From positions 4,551 through 68,550 of the forward strand of contig CAWJXM010000007.1 in the NCBI GenBank assembly GCA_963846635.1: a stretch of 64,000 nucleotides of DNA, given 5' to 3'. Shown in pieces: positions 55,713-63,646 of the stretch (its first letter is position 1; each line of letters begins with the position of its first letter). The notes beneath the pieces were generated by a model, which was given only the letters and a program-made list of their open reading frames with translations, was not told the DNA's origin and did not search any database. Origin of the DNA: AP-15 sp963846635. Its GTDB lineage: Bacteria > Pseudomonadota > Alphaproteobacteria > ATCC43930 > CGMCC-115725. A program made the position numbers and the translations under genes.

Positions 55713-55907
55713 TGCTCCAATCCCGATCACCGCGCAGCAGCCAGGGTGCGCATTGCGGCCCCAGCCGATCCCAATAGCGTCCAGAGTCCCGGTGCCGAAG
55801 GCTTCGCCGCGTGCTGGTTGCCGGCTTGGACCTCGACCTCCAACACCAGCCGCAGATTGGCCAACATGTAGCTGTGATCGGTATGCAAGCCGGCCCCGGC
55901 GAAGACA
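55713..55907 (-). pseudogene. DDE transposase fragment (3' piece of the gene starting at the window end)
   Basis: GLHTDHSYMLANLRLVLEVE followed by QAGNQHAAKPSAPGLWTLL matches the middle of the same transposase family whose N-terminus lies at 63647-64000 and whose KPLYGHQEGAVVGY-type motif lies at 57449-57497. The piece ends where ISAs1 begins. A frameshift is visible after APGLW (LLGSAGAA versus LDRLGPQCAPWLLRGD). Confidence 0.6.
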
Positions 55908-56014
55908 CTAGGGGATGCACACATTTCTCAGCTTCCATTCCGTAGCGAGGGCGCGAAAGTATTCCAGGCCATGCTTGAAGGTGATGGGACCTGGCGGCCG
56001 GGAGGAGCAATAGC

Positions 56015-56035
56015 CTCCTGAGCTTGTCGAAGGGC
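56015..56035. repeat. cctgagcttgtcgaagg element, IS4 copy A, site 1
   Basis: A 21-base motif with the core cctgagcttgtcgaagg, identical at 56726-56746, 57615-57635 and 58328-58348. It interrupts the conserved ARLGGW...RPPGPIT region of the transposase. The core is a familiar short bacterial repeat; its mode of spread is unknown. Confidence 0.7.
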
Positions 56036-56725
56036 CAGCCGCCCAGACGCGCGATGATCCAGGCGGCCCAGGCGAGGCCACGCCGGGTGTGAGGATTTTT
56101 CTGCTTTTCGGTTTTGCCCTCGACCTGCGCGTTGACGGCTTCCAGGGCCGCCCTCTCCTCTTGTGTGAAGGCCAGGCTGGCCGGTTCGGCGCGGCGCCCG
56201 TCACGAGCCTGCACCAGCTGGAGGATGAGGGCGGCGGCTTTGGTGGCAATCGTCGCGAGCTTCAGCAGCCGCTCGGTGCTGGCAATCTGACTGTCTTCGA
56301 GCTGCAGCCCCTGCTTCTTCGGAATGCGAAAGAGCGGCTCGATGATCCGGCGCAGCTTGTACCAGGCGACGATTTGCCAAGCCGCGTCTACGCTCGTGAC
56401 GTCATGGGTGGTGAGCCGCCGCCGGTGCAGCGGCTCGACGCCGGCCGGGGGGTCGTGTTCGGCGACCTCGACGAGAGTGAGGCGCACGCTTGGCAGGAGA
56501 TCGCGAGCGCTGCCCCGCGGGCGTTTGAGAACTACCGTGCCGAAGCGCAGCGTCAGACGCGCCGTGCGGCCCGGCTCGTGCGGCCCGCGCCGGGGCAGCA
56601 CGATCGTGCGCGTGTCGGCCGCTTGAAAATTGGCCCCTGTCGCGTACAGCCCGGCGCCATTGGCCAGGCGACGGTCCTGCATGACGCGCGTCAGAATATG
56701 AAAGTTGGGCGCGGGCACCGTCGCC

Positions 56726-56746
56726 CTCCTGAGCTTGTCGAAGGGC
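56726..56746. repeat. cctgagcttgtcgaagg element, IS4 copy A, site 2
   Basis: Same 21-base motif as at 56015. It lies between the ADRESDLYA and PAPNFH motifs of the transposase and breaks the reading frame. Confidence 0.7.
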
Positions 56747-57438
56747 GGCATAGAGGTCGCTCTCGCGATCGGCAATCACCGTCACCATCGTCGCCGCGGC
56801 CAGCACTTCCTTGGCACGCCCGGCGGTGGTGAGCCCGCGTTCCGACGCCTTGTCGGCCAAGGCCCGCCGGTTGTGCGTCACCCTCACATGCCCGGAGCGC
56901 GTCCACACCCGCCCGCCGACCAGCCCCAGGCAGCTGCCGGTGGCCGCATCCAGCGCCAGCAGGGCATGCCCCAGCAAGCCATGGATGTTGCCGTGGCCAA
57001 CCTCGCCCAGGCCACGCCGGCGCCCCTCGGTCGTGCGGAAATGAACCGCGCTGGTATCCTGGATCGCCAGAACATGCCGGCTTGTCGCCGCACGAGCGGT
57101 CTGTTCGCCCCAACCGTCCGGCAGCGCCGCAACCGTCACGTTCGGATTGGCGAGAAACCGGCCATAGCGGACGAGTTGCGCGCGGCACCCACCGGCCAGC
57201 CGGCGCACGCATACCGTGGCATGCGCAACCATACGTTCCAGCAACGCAGCCCCCCTTTATCGCGGCGGCGATCCCCGAACCAGCCAACCGACCACGCCAT
57301 CTCCTCCAGGGCGATATTCTCCATAGTGCGCCTCCCGGATGCCTCAATGCCGTGCACGGCAGCATACCCCTGCGCGCGTCGGGAAGCCTCCCGTCAGCAG
57401 GAGCCGATCTGGCGCGCCCAGATGTGTGCATCCCCTAG

Positions 57439-57507
57439 GGCGAAGGCAGGGGGCCGCCCGGTTTCTTCGGGTGGTAGCCGACCACCGCTCCTTCCCCGGC
57501 CTGCGCC
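57439..57507 (-). pseudogene. DDE transposase fragment between the two IS4 copies
   Basis: The minus strand reads GEGAVVGYHPKKPGGP, matching the KPLYGHQEGAVVGYNP-K-PGRP motif of the transposase whose other pieces lie at 63647-64000 and 55713-55907. It is bounded by the target duplications of IS4 copies A and B. Confidence 0.55.
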
Positions 57508-57614
57508 CTAGGGGATGCACACATTTCTCAGCTTCCATCCCGTAGCGAGGGCGCGAAAGTATTCCAGGCCATGCTTGAAGGTGATGGGACCTGGCGGCCG
57601 GGAGGAGCAATAGC

Positions 57615-57635
57615 CTCCTGAGCTTGTCGAAGGGC
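57615..57635. repeat. cctgagcttgtcgaagg element, IS4 copy B, site 1
   Basis: Same motif and same place in the transposase as 56015-56035 of copy A. Confidence 0.7.
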
Positions 57636-58327
57636 CAGCCGCCCAGACGCGCGATGATCCAGGCGGCTCAGGCGAGGCCGCGCCGGGTGTGAGGATTTTT
57701 CTGCTTTTCGGTTTTGCCCTCGACCTGCGCGTTGACGGCTTCCAGGGCCGCCCTCTCCTCTTGTGTGAAGGCCAGGCTGGCCGGTTCGGCGCGCGGCGCC
57801 CGTCACGAGCCTGCACCAGCTGGAGGATGAGGGCGGCGGCTTTGGTGGCAATCGTCGCGAGCTTCAGCAGCCGCTCGGCGCTGGCAATCTGACTGTCTTC
57901 GAGCTGCAGCCCCTGCTTCTTCGGAATGCGAAAGAGCGGCTCGATGATCCGGCGCAGCTTGTCCCAGGCGACGATTTGCCAAGCCGCGTCTACGCTCGTG
58001 ACGTCATGGGTGGTGAGCCGCCGCCGGTGCAGCGGCTCGACGCCGGCCGGGGGGTCGTGTTCGGCGACCTCGACGAGAGTGAGGCGCACGCTTGGCAGGA
58101 GATCGCGAGCGCTGCCCTGCGGGCGTTTGAGAACTACCGTGCCGAAGCGCAGCGTCAGACGCGCCGTGCGGCCCGGCTCGTGCGGCCCGCGCCGGGGCAG
58201 CACGATCGTGCGCGTGTCGGCCGCTTGAAAATTGGCCCCTGTCGCGTACAGCCCGGCGCCATTGGCCAGGCGACGGTCCTGCATGACGCGCGTCGGAATA
58301 TGAAAGTTGGGCGCGGGCACCGTCGCC

Positions 58328-58348
58328 CTCCTGAGCTTGTCGAAGGGC
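58328..58348. repeat. cctgagcttgtcgaagg element, IS4 copy B, site 2
   Basis: Same motif and same place in the transposase as 56726-56746 of copy A. Confidence 0.7.
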
Positions 58349-58708
58349 GGCATAGAGGTCGCTCTCGCGATCGGCAATCACCGTCACCATCGTCGCCGCG
58401 GCCAGCACTTCCTTGGCACGCCCGGCGGTGGTGAGCCCGCGTTCCGACGCCTTGTCGGCCAAGGCCCGCCGGTTGTGCGTCACCCTCACATGCCCGGAGC
58501 GCGTCCACACCCGCCCGCCGACCAGCCCCAGGCAGCTGCCGGTGGCCGCATCCAGCGCCAGCAGGGCATGCCCCAGCAAGCCATGGATGTTGCCGTGGCC
58601 AACCTCGCCCAGGCCACGCCGGCGCCCCTCGGTCGTGCGGAAATGAACCGCGCTGGTATCCTGGATTGAGGTTGCCCCGTTTCAGTGGACGGTTAGTCGG
58701 CTTGCGGG

Positions 58709-59181
58709 TTAGGTCGTGGTCATGGTGGTCTGCATCTCGGCTTCGTAGGTTATCGGCGAGCGGTATCCCAGACCCGAATGCAGTCGCACCGGGTTATACC
58801 AACCCTCGATGTAGCTAAAGCAGGCCATCTTCGCCTCGGCCTGAGATGCGAACCGGCGACGGCTGAGCAGCTCGGCCTCGAGGGTGGAGAAAAAGCTCTC
58901 GGCCATGGCGTTGTCGTAGGCGTCACCGACCGACCCCATCGATGGTCGAACACCGGCCTCGCTACACCGCTTGCCAAATGCCACCGATGTATACTGGCTG
59001 CCCTGGTCGCTGTGATGGATGACGTCCTTGGGCCGCCGTTGGCCAACCGCCATCTCCATCGCGTCCAGCACCAGTTCGGTGCGCAGGTGGTTCGCCATCG
59101 CCCAGCCGACGATCTTGCGGCTCCAGGCGTCGAGCACGACGGCGAGATAGAGGAACCCCGCCATCGTCGGCACATAAGTGA
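58709..59181 (-). pseudogene. IS3 OrfB, C-terminal part
   Basis: Integrase-core half: MAGFLYLAVVLDAWSRKIVG with the first Asp region, VIHHSDQGSQYTS with the second Asp, and DNAMAESFFSTLEAELL with the catalytic Glu, then GLGYRSPITYE. It joins the N-terminal part at 60896 (VADIT-YVPTMAGF) once IS1182 is removed, so OrfB would otherwise be intact. Confidence 0.88.
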
Positions 59182-60895
59182 GATACTGTCGGCGAATTCA
59201 GGCGGCCTGAGCCAGGGCGGCGAAGCGGGTCACGCGTGTCTTGGCGCGCGGCGTTCCGGCCAGCCAATGCACAATGCGCGCGGCGTTCAGCGCGGCGGCG
59301 GTACACACCTGTTGCAACCCGGTCTTGGCAAGGCCGATGTAACGGCTTCGGCGCATGCCGAATGCGCGCACGCCCTGTGACAAGGTGCCTTCGACGCCGG
59401 CACGCACGTGATAACGTTCCTTCCAGACCGGGTCATCCATCCGTGCCCGCGCCCTGTTCAGCGCCTCGTATTCCGGACGCGGGTGGAAGTAGACGGAGCG
59501 GCGCGCCGCCTTGGCCGGGGTGCATAAGGCGCGCACGGCGCAGGTGCCACAGTCGGTGCGGCTGAACACCGCGCAAATGCGCGGGGCGCCGGCGTCGTCC
59601 AAGCCGCGGCGCCAGGTCACCGATGTCTTGCCCTGCGGGCAGGTGACCTGTTCGCGCTCCCAATCAATCGCAAAGTGGCGCTGCTCATAGGCCTGTTCCG
59701 CCGCATTCTGCCGCTTCGCTACTGCCCGGACTGGCCCTTCCAAGGAGACGCCGTGGTCACGTTGGCTGCTCACCAGCAGCGCCGCGTCGACATAGCCTGC
59801 GTCCACGAAGTGCTCGGCCGGCAGCAGCCCCTTGTCGGCCAGGCATTTGTGGATGTCTGCCGTGCTCGCCATGTCCGGCTGCATCGCCGGGCAGGTCATG
59901 ATATGTGTAACCAGGTGTGCGGCATTCTCGTCGCAGGTTTCGGTCACGTGCACCTTGTAGCCCGACCATTCCGTCTGCCGTTTCGTGCTGTAATGCGCCT
60001 CCGGATCATAGGGGGATTGCAGCCGCTCGCCCACGGGCGGCAGTTCCGCTCCCGCCCGCCAGCGCGGTGGCCCGTTCCCCTCGCGGGCATAATGGATCCG
60101 CCACACATCCCGCAGCGTCCCAACCATCGGCTGCTGGCGCGCCGCGGCCGGTGCATTCGGCACCTCCAAGGCATCCAGCAAGGTGAAGCCGTCCAGCCCG
60201 ATTTCGATGGCAAGGGCTTCGCGCTCTTCCCGCCGCTTGGGCAGGCGATAATCCTCGATCCGGCGCCCGTAGCGCTTGAACCAGACGGGCTGGGCGATCT
60301 GACGCAGCCAGTCCGGCACAATCGCGGCGAGGTCGTCCAAGGTGGCGCGCAACGTCTCGCCAACCAGTTCGAGCAGGTGCAGATCGTGCACCGCAGCCAG
60401 GATATGCGTGCTGTCCGTACGCTGCTTGCCCCGCGCCCTGATCAGGCCGCGCGCCTTGAAGCGCTCCAGCATCCTGTCCAGCAACAGATGCTCCGCCTTG
60501 CCCGCGACAAGGCGGGCGCGGAACTCCGTCAGCACGCTGAAGTGGAAACCAGGGTCGGTCAGTTCGAGCCCCAACGCATACTTCCAGTCAATCCGACCGC
60601 GCACCGCATCGGCGGCTTGCCGGTCACTGAGATGCTCCAGAAACTGAAAGACCGTGACCAGCGCTAAACGCCATGGCGCAAGGCCGGGCTGACCTCGGAC
60701 GGGATACAGCGTGCGGAAGTCCGCACCCTCGTAAAGGGTGGCGAATTCATCACGCAGCCGCGTTATGACGGTGCCACCGGGAAACGCCGCACGGGCCACT
60801 CGCGCGGTCTCGGCCGGGATCTCGCTAATCGGCTCTGGATGCAGGCTCATGGATCACCCCATGCTGAAAAGCCGCCTGAATTCGCCGACAGTATC
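59182..60895 (-). mobile_element. IS1182-family element inside the IS3 OrfB gene
   Basis: Perfect 24-bp terminal inverted repeats (59182-59205 and 60872-60895, each with gatactgtcggcgaattc or its complement). A 7-bp target duplication taagtga lies at 59175-59181 and 60896-60902. At 1714 bp with an intact transposase gene, it is the youngest insertion of this nest and could still be active. Confidence 0.9.
59198..60850 (-). CDS. IS1182 family transposase (intact)
   Basis: 550 residues, full length. N-terminal DUF772 region: LVTVFQFLEHLSDRQAADAV followed by IDWKYALGLELTDPGFHFS. DDE domain: KQRTDSTHILAAV with the first Asp, HFVDAGYVDAALL with the second, and the C-terminal VRAGVEGTLSQGVRAFGMRR with the Glu. 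The zinc-knuckle-like cysteines CTC(A)VRALC are present. There is no frameshift or stop, in contrast to almost every other transposase here. The start ATG 60850 lies 22 bases inside the right terminal repeat. Confidence 0.93.
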   Translation of the reverse strand: MSLHPEPISEIPAETARVARAAFPGGTVITRLRDEFATLYEGADFRTLYPVRGQPGLAPWRLALVTVFQFLEHLSDRQAADAVRGRIDWKYALGLELTDPGFHFSVLTEFRARLVAGKAEHLLLDRMLERFKARGLIRARGKQRTDSTHILAAVHDLHLLELVGETLRATLDDLAAIVPDWLRQIAQPVWFKRYGRRIEDYRLPKRREEREALAIEIGLDGFTLLDALEVPNAPAAARQQPMVGTLRDVWRIHYAREGNGPPRWRAGAELPPVGERLQSPYDPEAHYSTKRQTEWSGYKVHVTETCDENAAHLVTHIMTCPAMQPDMASTADIHKCLADKGLLPAEHFVDAGYVDAALLVSSQRDHGVSLEGPVRAVAKRQNAAEQAYEQRHFAIDWEREQVTCPQGKTSVTWRRGLDDAGAPRICAVFSRTDCGTCAVRALCTPAKAARRSVYFHPRPEYEALNRARARMDDPVWKERYHVRAGVEGTLSQGVRAFGMRRSRYIGLAKTGLQQVCTAAALNAARIVHWLAGTPRAKTRVTRFAALAQAA

Positions 60896-61290
60896 TAAGT
60901 GATGTCGGCAACCCACAGCTGGTTCGGTCTGGTGGCGCTGAAGTCGCGGTCGACCAGGTCGGGCGCCGGCCGGTCGTCCTTGTTCCGCCAGGTTGTTGTC
61001 GGGCCGCCGTGCCGATGGCTGGCGCCCACCAGGCCCGCCGCACGCATCAGACGGGCGATCCGCTTGCGGCTGTGCCTCTCTCCACCCTCACGCAGATCGG
61101 CATGGACGCGAGGCGCCCCGTAGGTCTGCCTCGAACTGGCATGCACCGTTTTGATGCGCTTCAGCAAGGCCGCGTCGGCCGTGGCGTGGGCGGACGGTGG
61201 CCGTTGCAGCCACGCGTAATAGCCCGCCTTGGACACGCCGAGCACGCGTGCCATTGCGGCAACCGGGAAAGAGGCCTGGTTCGCACTCAT
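60896..61290 (-). pseudogene. IS3 OrfB, N-terminal part
   Basis: ATG 61290 reads MSANQASFPVAAMARVLGVS, KAGYYAW, and GAPRVHADLREGGERHSRKR (HTH_21), ending PNQLWVADIT at the IS1182 insertion. The ATG overlaps the orfA stop (ATGA 61287-61290), so translational coupling is likely; a slippery run in ctgtcaaaagcc upstream could also allow frameshifting. Confidence 0.88.
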
Positions 61291-61610
61291 GAACCGGAAG
61301 AGCCCGACGGCAGCGTGCCGGTCTCCCGAGCGAACCAGGCCGCGGCTTTTGACAGAATATCGCGCTCCAGCCGCAACTGCTTGTTCTCACGCCGAAGCCG
61401 GGTCAACTCATCACGCTCAGCCGCGGTCAGACCCGGAGCCACCTCCTCTCGGCGGCCCTCGTTTCGGTCAGCCTGGGCGACCCACGCGCGAATGGAGTGG
61501 CCGCTCGGCTCAAACTCGTGGGCAAGATCGTCAGGATTACGCCCAGCACGGACGAGGTCGACCATCTGGCGGCGAAATTCCGGCGAATACGGTGGGCGTG
61601 TTCTTGGCAT
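61287..61610 (-). CDS. IS3 OrfA
   Basis: 107 residues from ATG 61610: MPRTRPPYSPEFRRQMVDLV with the HTH of the transposase_8 family, then a leucine-zipper-like ELTRLRRENKQLRLERDILS coiled coil. It is intact, but its OrfB partner is interrupted by IS1182. OrfA binds the element ends and regulates transposition. Confidence 0.9.
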   Translation of the reverse strand: MPRTRPPYSPEFRRQMVDLVRAGRNPDDLAHEFEPSGHSIRAWVAQADRNEGRREEVAPGLTAAERDELTRLRRENKQLRLERDILSKAAAWFARETGTLPSGSSGS

Positions 61611-62042
61611 CAGCAGCACCTCTGGCAAAAGCTTCAGGGTGTCCACCAAACCGGGTCAATCCCAGGATCGCCAGAACATGCCGGCTTGTCGCCGCACGAG
61701 CGGTCTGTTCGCCCCAACCGTCCGGCAGCGCCGCAACCGTCACGTTCGGATTGGCGAGAAACCGGCCATAGCGGACGAGTTGCGCGCGGCACCCACCGGC
61801 CAGCCGGCGCACGCATACCGTGGCATGCGCAACCATACGTTCCAGCAACGCAGCCCCCCTTTATCGCGGCGGCGATCCCCGAACCAGCCAACCGACCACG
61901 CCATCTCCTCCAGGGCGATATTCTCCATAGTGCGCCTCCCGGATGCCTCAATGCCGAGCACGGCAGCATACCCCTTTGCGCGTCGGGAAGCCTCCCGTCA
62001 GCAGGAGCCAATCTGGCGCGCCCAGATGTGTGCATCCCCTAG

Positions 62043-62383
62043 GGCCTGCGCCGGGGCAGGCTTGTATGGGGCAATTGTTGTCAAGCCTCCCGTTTCGGAT
62101 GTCGCGGCCGGCTTGGGCGGATCCGAGGGGGATCGAACGATCCGAGGGGAGCGCGCCTTGGGGCTGCACGCCCAACACACTTGTATTCGGTAGGCCTCGG
62201 GTGGGCCTGGACCATGATGCAGCGATGCGCATCAGGGGCGAGGCTCCGGCGGCGGGCCCATTCTCTGGGACGGCGTAAGAGCCATGCCTGCCGCGGGTCA
62301 CCGCCACCTCGGACCGGTTCGGCGCCCGGCTGCGATCACGGCAACGGGCACCGCATCGGGTTTAACAATACGCTGCCGTCCGT
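62043..62383. ncRNA. Candidate bridge-RNA region of the second IS110/IS1111 element
   Basis: About 340 bases with no gene between IS4 copy B and the end of the IS110 transposase. The IS110 5' side is short (about 70 bases) and this 3' side is long, the IS1111-type layout in which a bridge RNA is expected. The exact IS boundary was not found; the first bases may belong to the older transposase gene. Confidence 0.3.
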
Positions 62384-63577
62384 CTACGCTGCCGGCCGGA
62401 GCACGACCCCCTCGGGGATCTCGCCGGTGGTCGCCAGCCGCCACAAGCTGATGAGCAGCTTGCGGGCCAGGGCCACAATCATGGTTTTGCGGGTGGCGCC
62501 GCGGGCATCGGCGGTACGTCGCCGATACCATCGCGCCAATGCGCTGTCTTTCTGGAACATCAGAAACCGCCAAGCCAACTGGATCATGCCGCGCCGCACC
62601 CGGGCATTGCCGGCCCTGGCCAGGCCCTTTTCCCGGCGCCGGCGCCCGCTCTCGTCCGGCGCCCCGGTCAGACCGCCAAACCGCGCCACCGCCCGCTGAT
62701 CGCGCAACAGGCGCGCGAAAGCCTCCTGGGCGAGCAGGTCTGCCGTCTCGATGCCGACGCCGCGAACCGGCGCCAGCAATCGGATCATCGGGTGGGCACC
62801 GGCGCGCGGCGGCGGCTGCAACCGCTGCAGACGTGCGCTCTCGATCTCGCCGATCTGCTCGCCGAGCAGCGGCAAGCGCGTCATCCCGCGACGCAGTTCG
62901 GCCAGCGTGTTGCCCGGCAGCGGCGCCCCTTCGGGCGTCCTCAGGGTCTCGAGCCGCGCCGCCGCTTTGCGCAAGTTTGGCTTGAACCCGCGGATGCCGA
63001 GCCATGCCAGCGTGCGTTTGATGCGATTGATGATCCGCCTGCGCTCGCCGACCAGTGCGTCGCGCGCGCGGCCCGGCCGCCGCGCGTCCTCCTCCTCCAG
63101 GCTCGGGATTGCGATCATCGGGCAGTGGTCACGGTCACCGCGCAGCCAGCCGAGAAAAGATCGCTTCAACAGCGCCACATCGAGCCGGTCAGTCTTCGCC
63201 CGGCGATGCTCGCGCGAGACCGCGATGCTGGTGGGGTGGATCACCTGGGCTTCGACATCGCGCGCCCGCAGCCGTGAGCCTTCAGCCCACGGGCTTGACC
63301 CGTGGGGTGCCAGCCATACCCCGTCACGGCCGGCCTCAAAAGCAACCGCAATTCGGTTGATCTTGCGCCCGGCCCGCGCCGCCTCGGACCGCCAGCGGTG
63401 CCGCAGCCGGAGCAGCGCCGCCTCGTTTGGGTCGAGCTTTTTCGCCGGGTGCCGCTCGATCCCGGGCACAATCCCGGCAACCAGCCGGCGCGACTGGCTC
63501 ATCTCGATCACGGCGATCAACGTGCTATCCTGGTCCAGAGCGGTGAGGCACCGGCTGAGGTCATTGGCCTGCGGCAT
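62384..63577 (-). CDS. IS110-family transposase with an in-frame palindromic insert
   Basis: 397 residues from ATG 63577 (MPQANDLSRCLTALDQDSTL); the open frame to 64000 belongs to another transposase. N-terminal DEDD domain: INRIAVAFEAGRDGVWLA, then RARDVEAQVIHPTSIAVSRE with HRRAKTDRLD. C-terminal Tnp_20: RLLAPVRGVGIETADLLAQE; RFGGLTGAPDESGRRRREKG. Between GVWLA and RLRARDVEA there are about 11 extra residues (PHGSSPWAEGS) coded by the palindrome at 63278-63307; relatives read straight on (FWLARWLRAR). Apart from this insert the protein is complete, so it may be functional or sterically damaged. Confidence 0.88.
   Translation of the reverse strand: MPQANDLSRCLTALDQDSTLIAVIEMSQSRRLVAGIVPGIERHPAKKLDPNEAALLRLRHRWRSEAARAGRKINRIAVAFEAGRDGVWLAPHGSSPWAEGSRLRARDVEAQVIHPTSIAVSREHRRAKTDRLDVALLKRSFLGWLRGDRDHCPMIAIPSLEEEDARRPGRARDALVGERRRIINRIKRTLAWLGIRGFKPNLRKAAARLETLRTPEGAPLPGNTLAELRRGMTRLPLLGEQIGEIESARLQRLQPPPRAGAHPMIRLLAPVRGVGIETADLLAQEAFARLLRDQRAVARFGGLTGAPDESGRRRREKGLARAGNARVRRGMIQLAWRFLMFQKDSALARWYRRRTADARGATRKTMIVALARKLLISLWRLATTGEIPEGVVLRPAA
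63278..63307 (-). repeat. 30-bp palindromic element, copy 2, inside the IS110 transposase
   Basis: Identical over 30 bases to 9674-9703, with the same orientation relative to the host gene but read in a different frame. Stem cccacggg / cccgtggg, loop cttga. Confidence 0.75.
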
Positions 63578-63646
63578 GGGACACCCCCGTCGGTTTGTTT
63601 GCAGCGACGATGGTGCCATTCTCTCGCCGCTCGCCCCATAGCATCT

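Larger units (their letters stand above)
55908..57324 (-). pseudogene. IS4/Tn5-type transposase, copy A, frameshifted
   Basis: ATG 57324 reads MENIALEEMAWSVGWFGDRR, the N-terminal DNA-binding start of Tn5-like transposases. A poly-G indel near 57246-57253 precedes LERMVAHATVCVRRLAGGCR. The DDE domain follows (HVLAIQDTSAVHF; MVTVIADRESDLYA). A cctgagcttgtcgaagg repeat at 56726-56746 disrupts the frame between DLYA and PAPNFHILTRVMQDR, and a second copy at 56015-56035 does so in ARLGGW. The last frame ends GPITFKHGLEYFRALAT... at 55908. Catalytic Glu region: YKLRRIIEPLFRIPKKQGLQ. Confidence 0.85.
55908..57438 (-). mobile_element. IS4-family (Tn5-like) insertion sequence, copy A
   Basis: Terminal inverted repeats ctaggggatgcacacat (55908-55924) and its complement (57422-57438). 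The flanks ggcgaagaca (55898-55907) and ggcgaaggca (57439-57448) form a target duplication with one mismatch. It is 1531 bp and near-identical to copy B. The transposase stop TAG lies inside the left terminal repeat. Confidence 0.88.
58667..61664 (-). mobile_element. IS3-family element inside IS4 copy B, split by IS1182
   Basis: Ends tgaggttgccccgtttcagt (58667 onward) and, on the other strand from 61664, tgggattgacccggtttggt form an imperfect inverted repeat. A 4-bp duplication ggat flanks it (58663-58666 and 61665-61668). Removing the nested IS1182 and its duplication leaves about 1.28 kb, normal for IS3. Confidence 0.82.
57508..62042 (-). mobile_element. IS4-family (Tn5-like) insertion sequence, copy B, split by IS3
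   Basis: Terminal repeats at 57508-57524 and 62026-62042 are identical to those of copy A. A perfect 10-base direct repeat ggcctgcgcc flanks it (57498-57507 and 62043-62052). The transposase starts at ATG 61928 (MENIALEEMAW), is cut at 61668/58663 by an IS3-family element, and continues with the same frameshifts and the same two cctgagcttgtcgaagg insertions as copy A down to 57508. Copy B therefore arose after those insertions. Confidence 0.88.

Noticed and set aside
59675..60667. 330-residue plus-strand ORF
   Set aside because: It is the antisense shadow of the intact IS1182 transposase.
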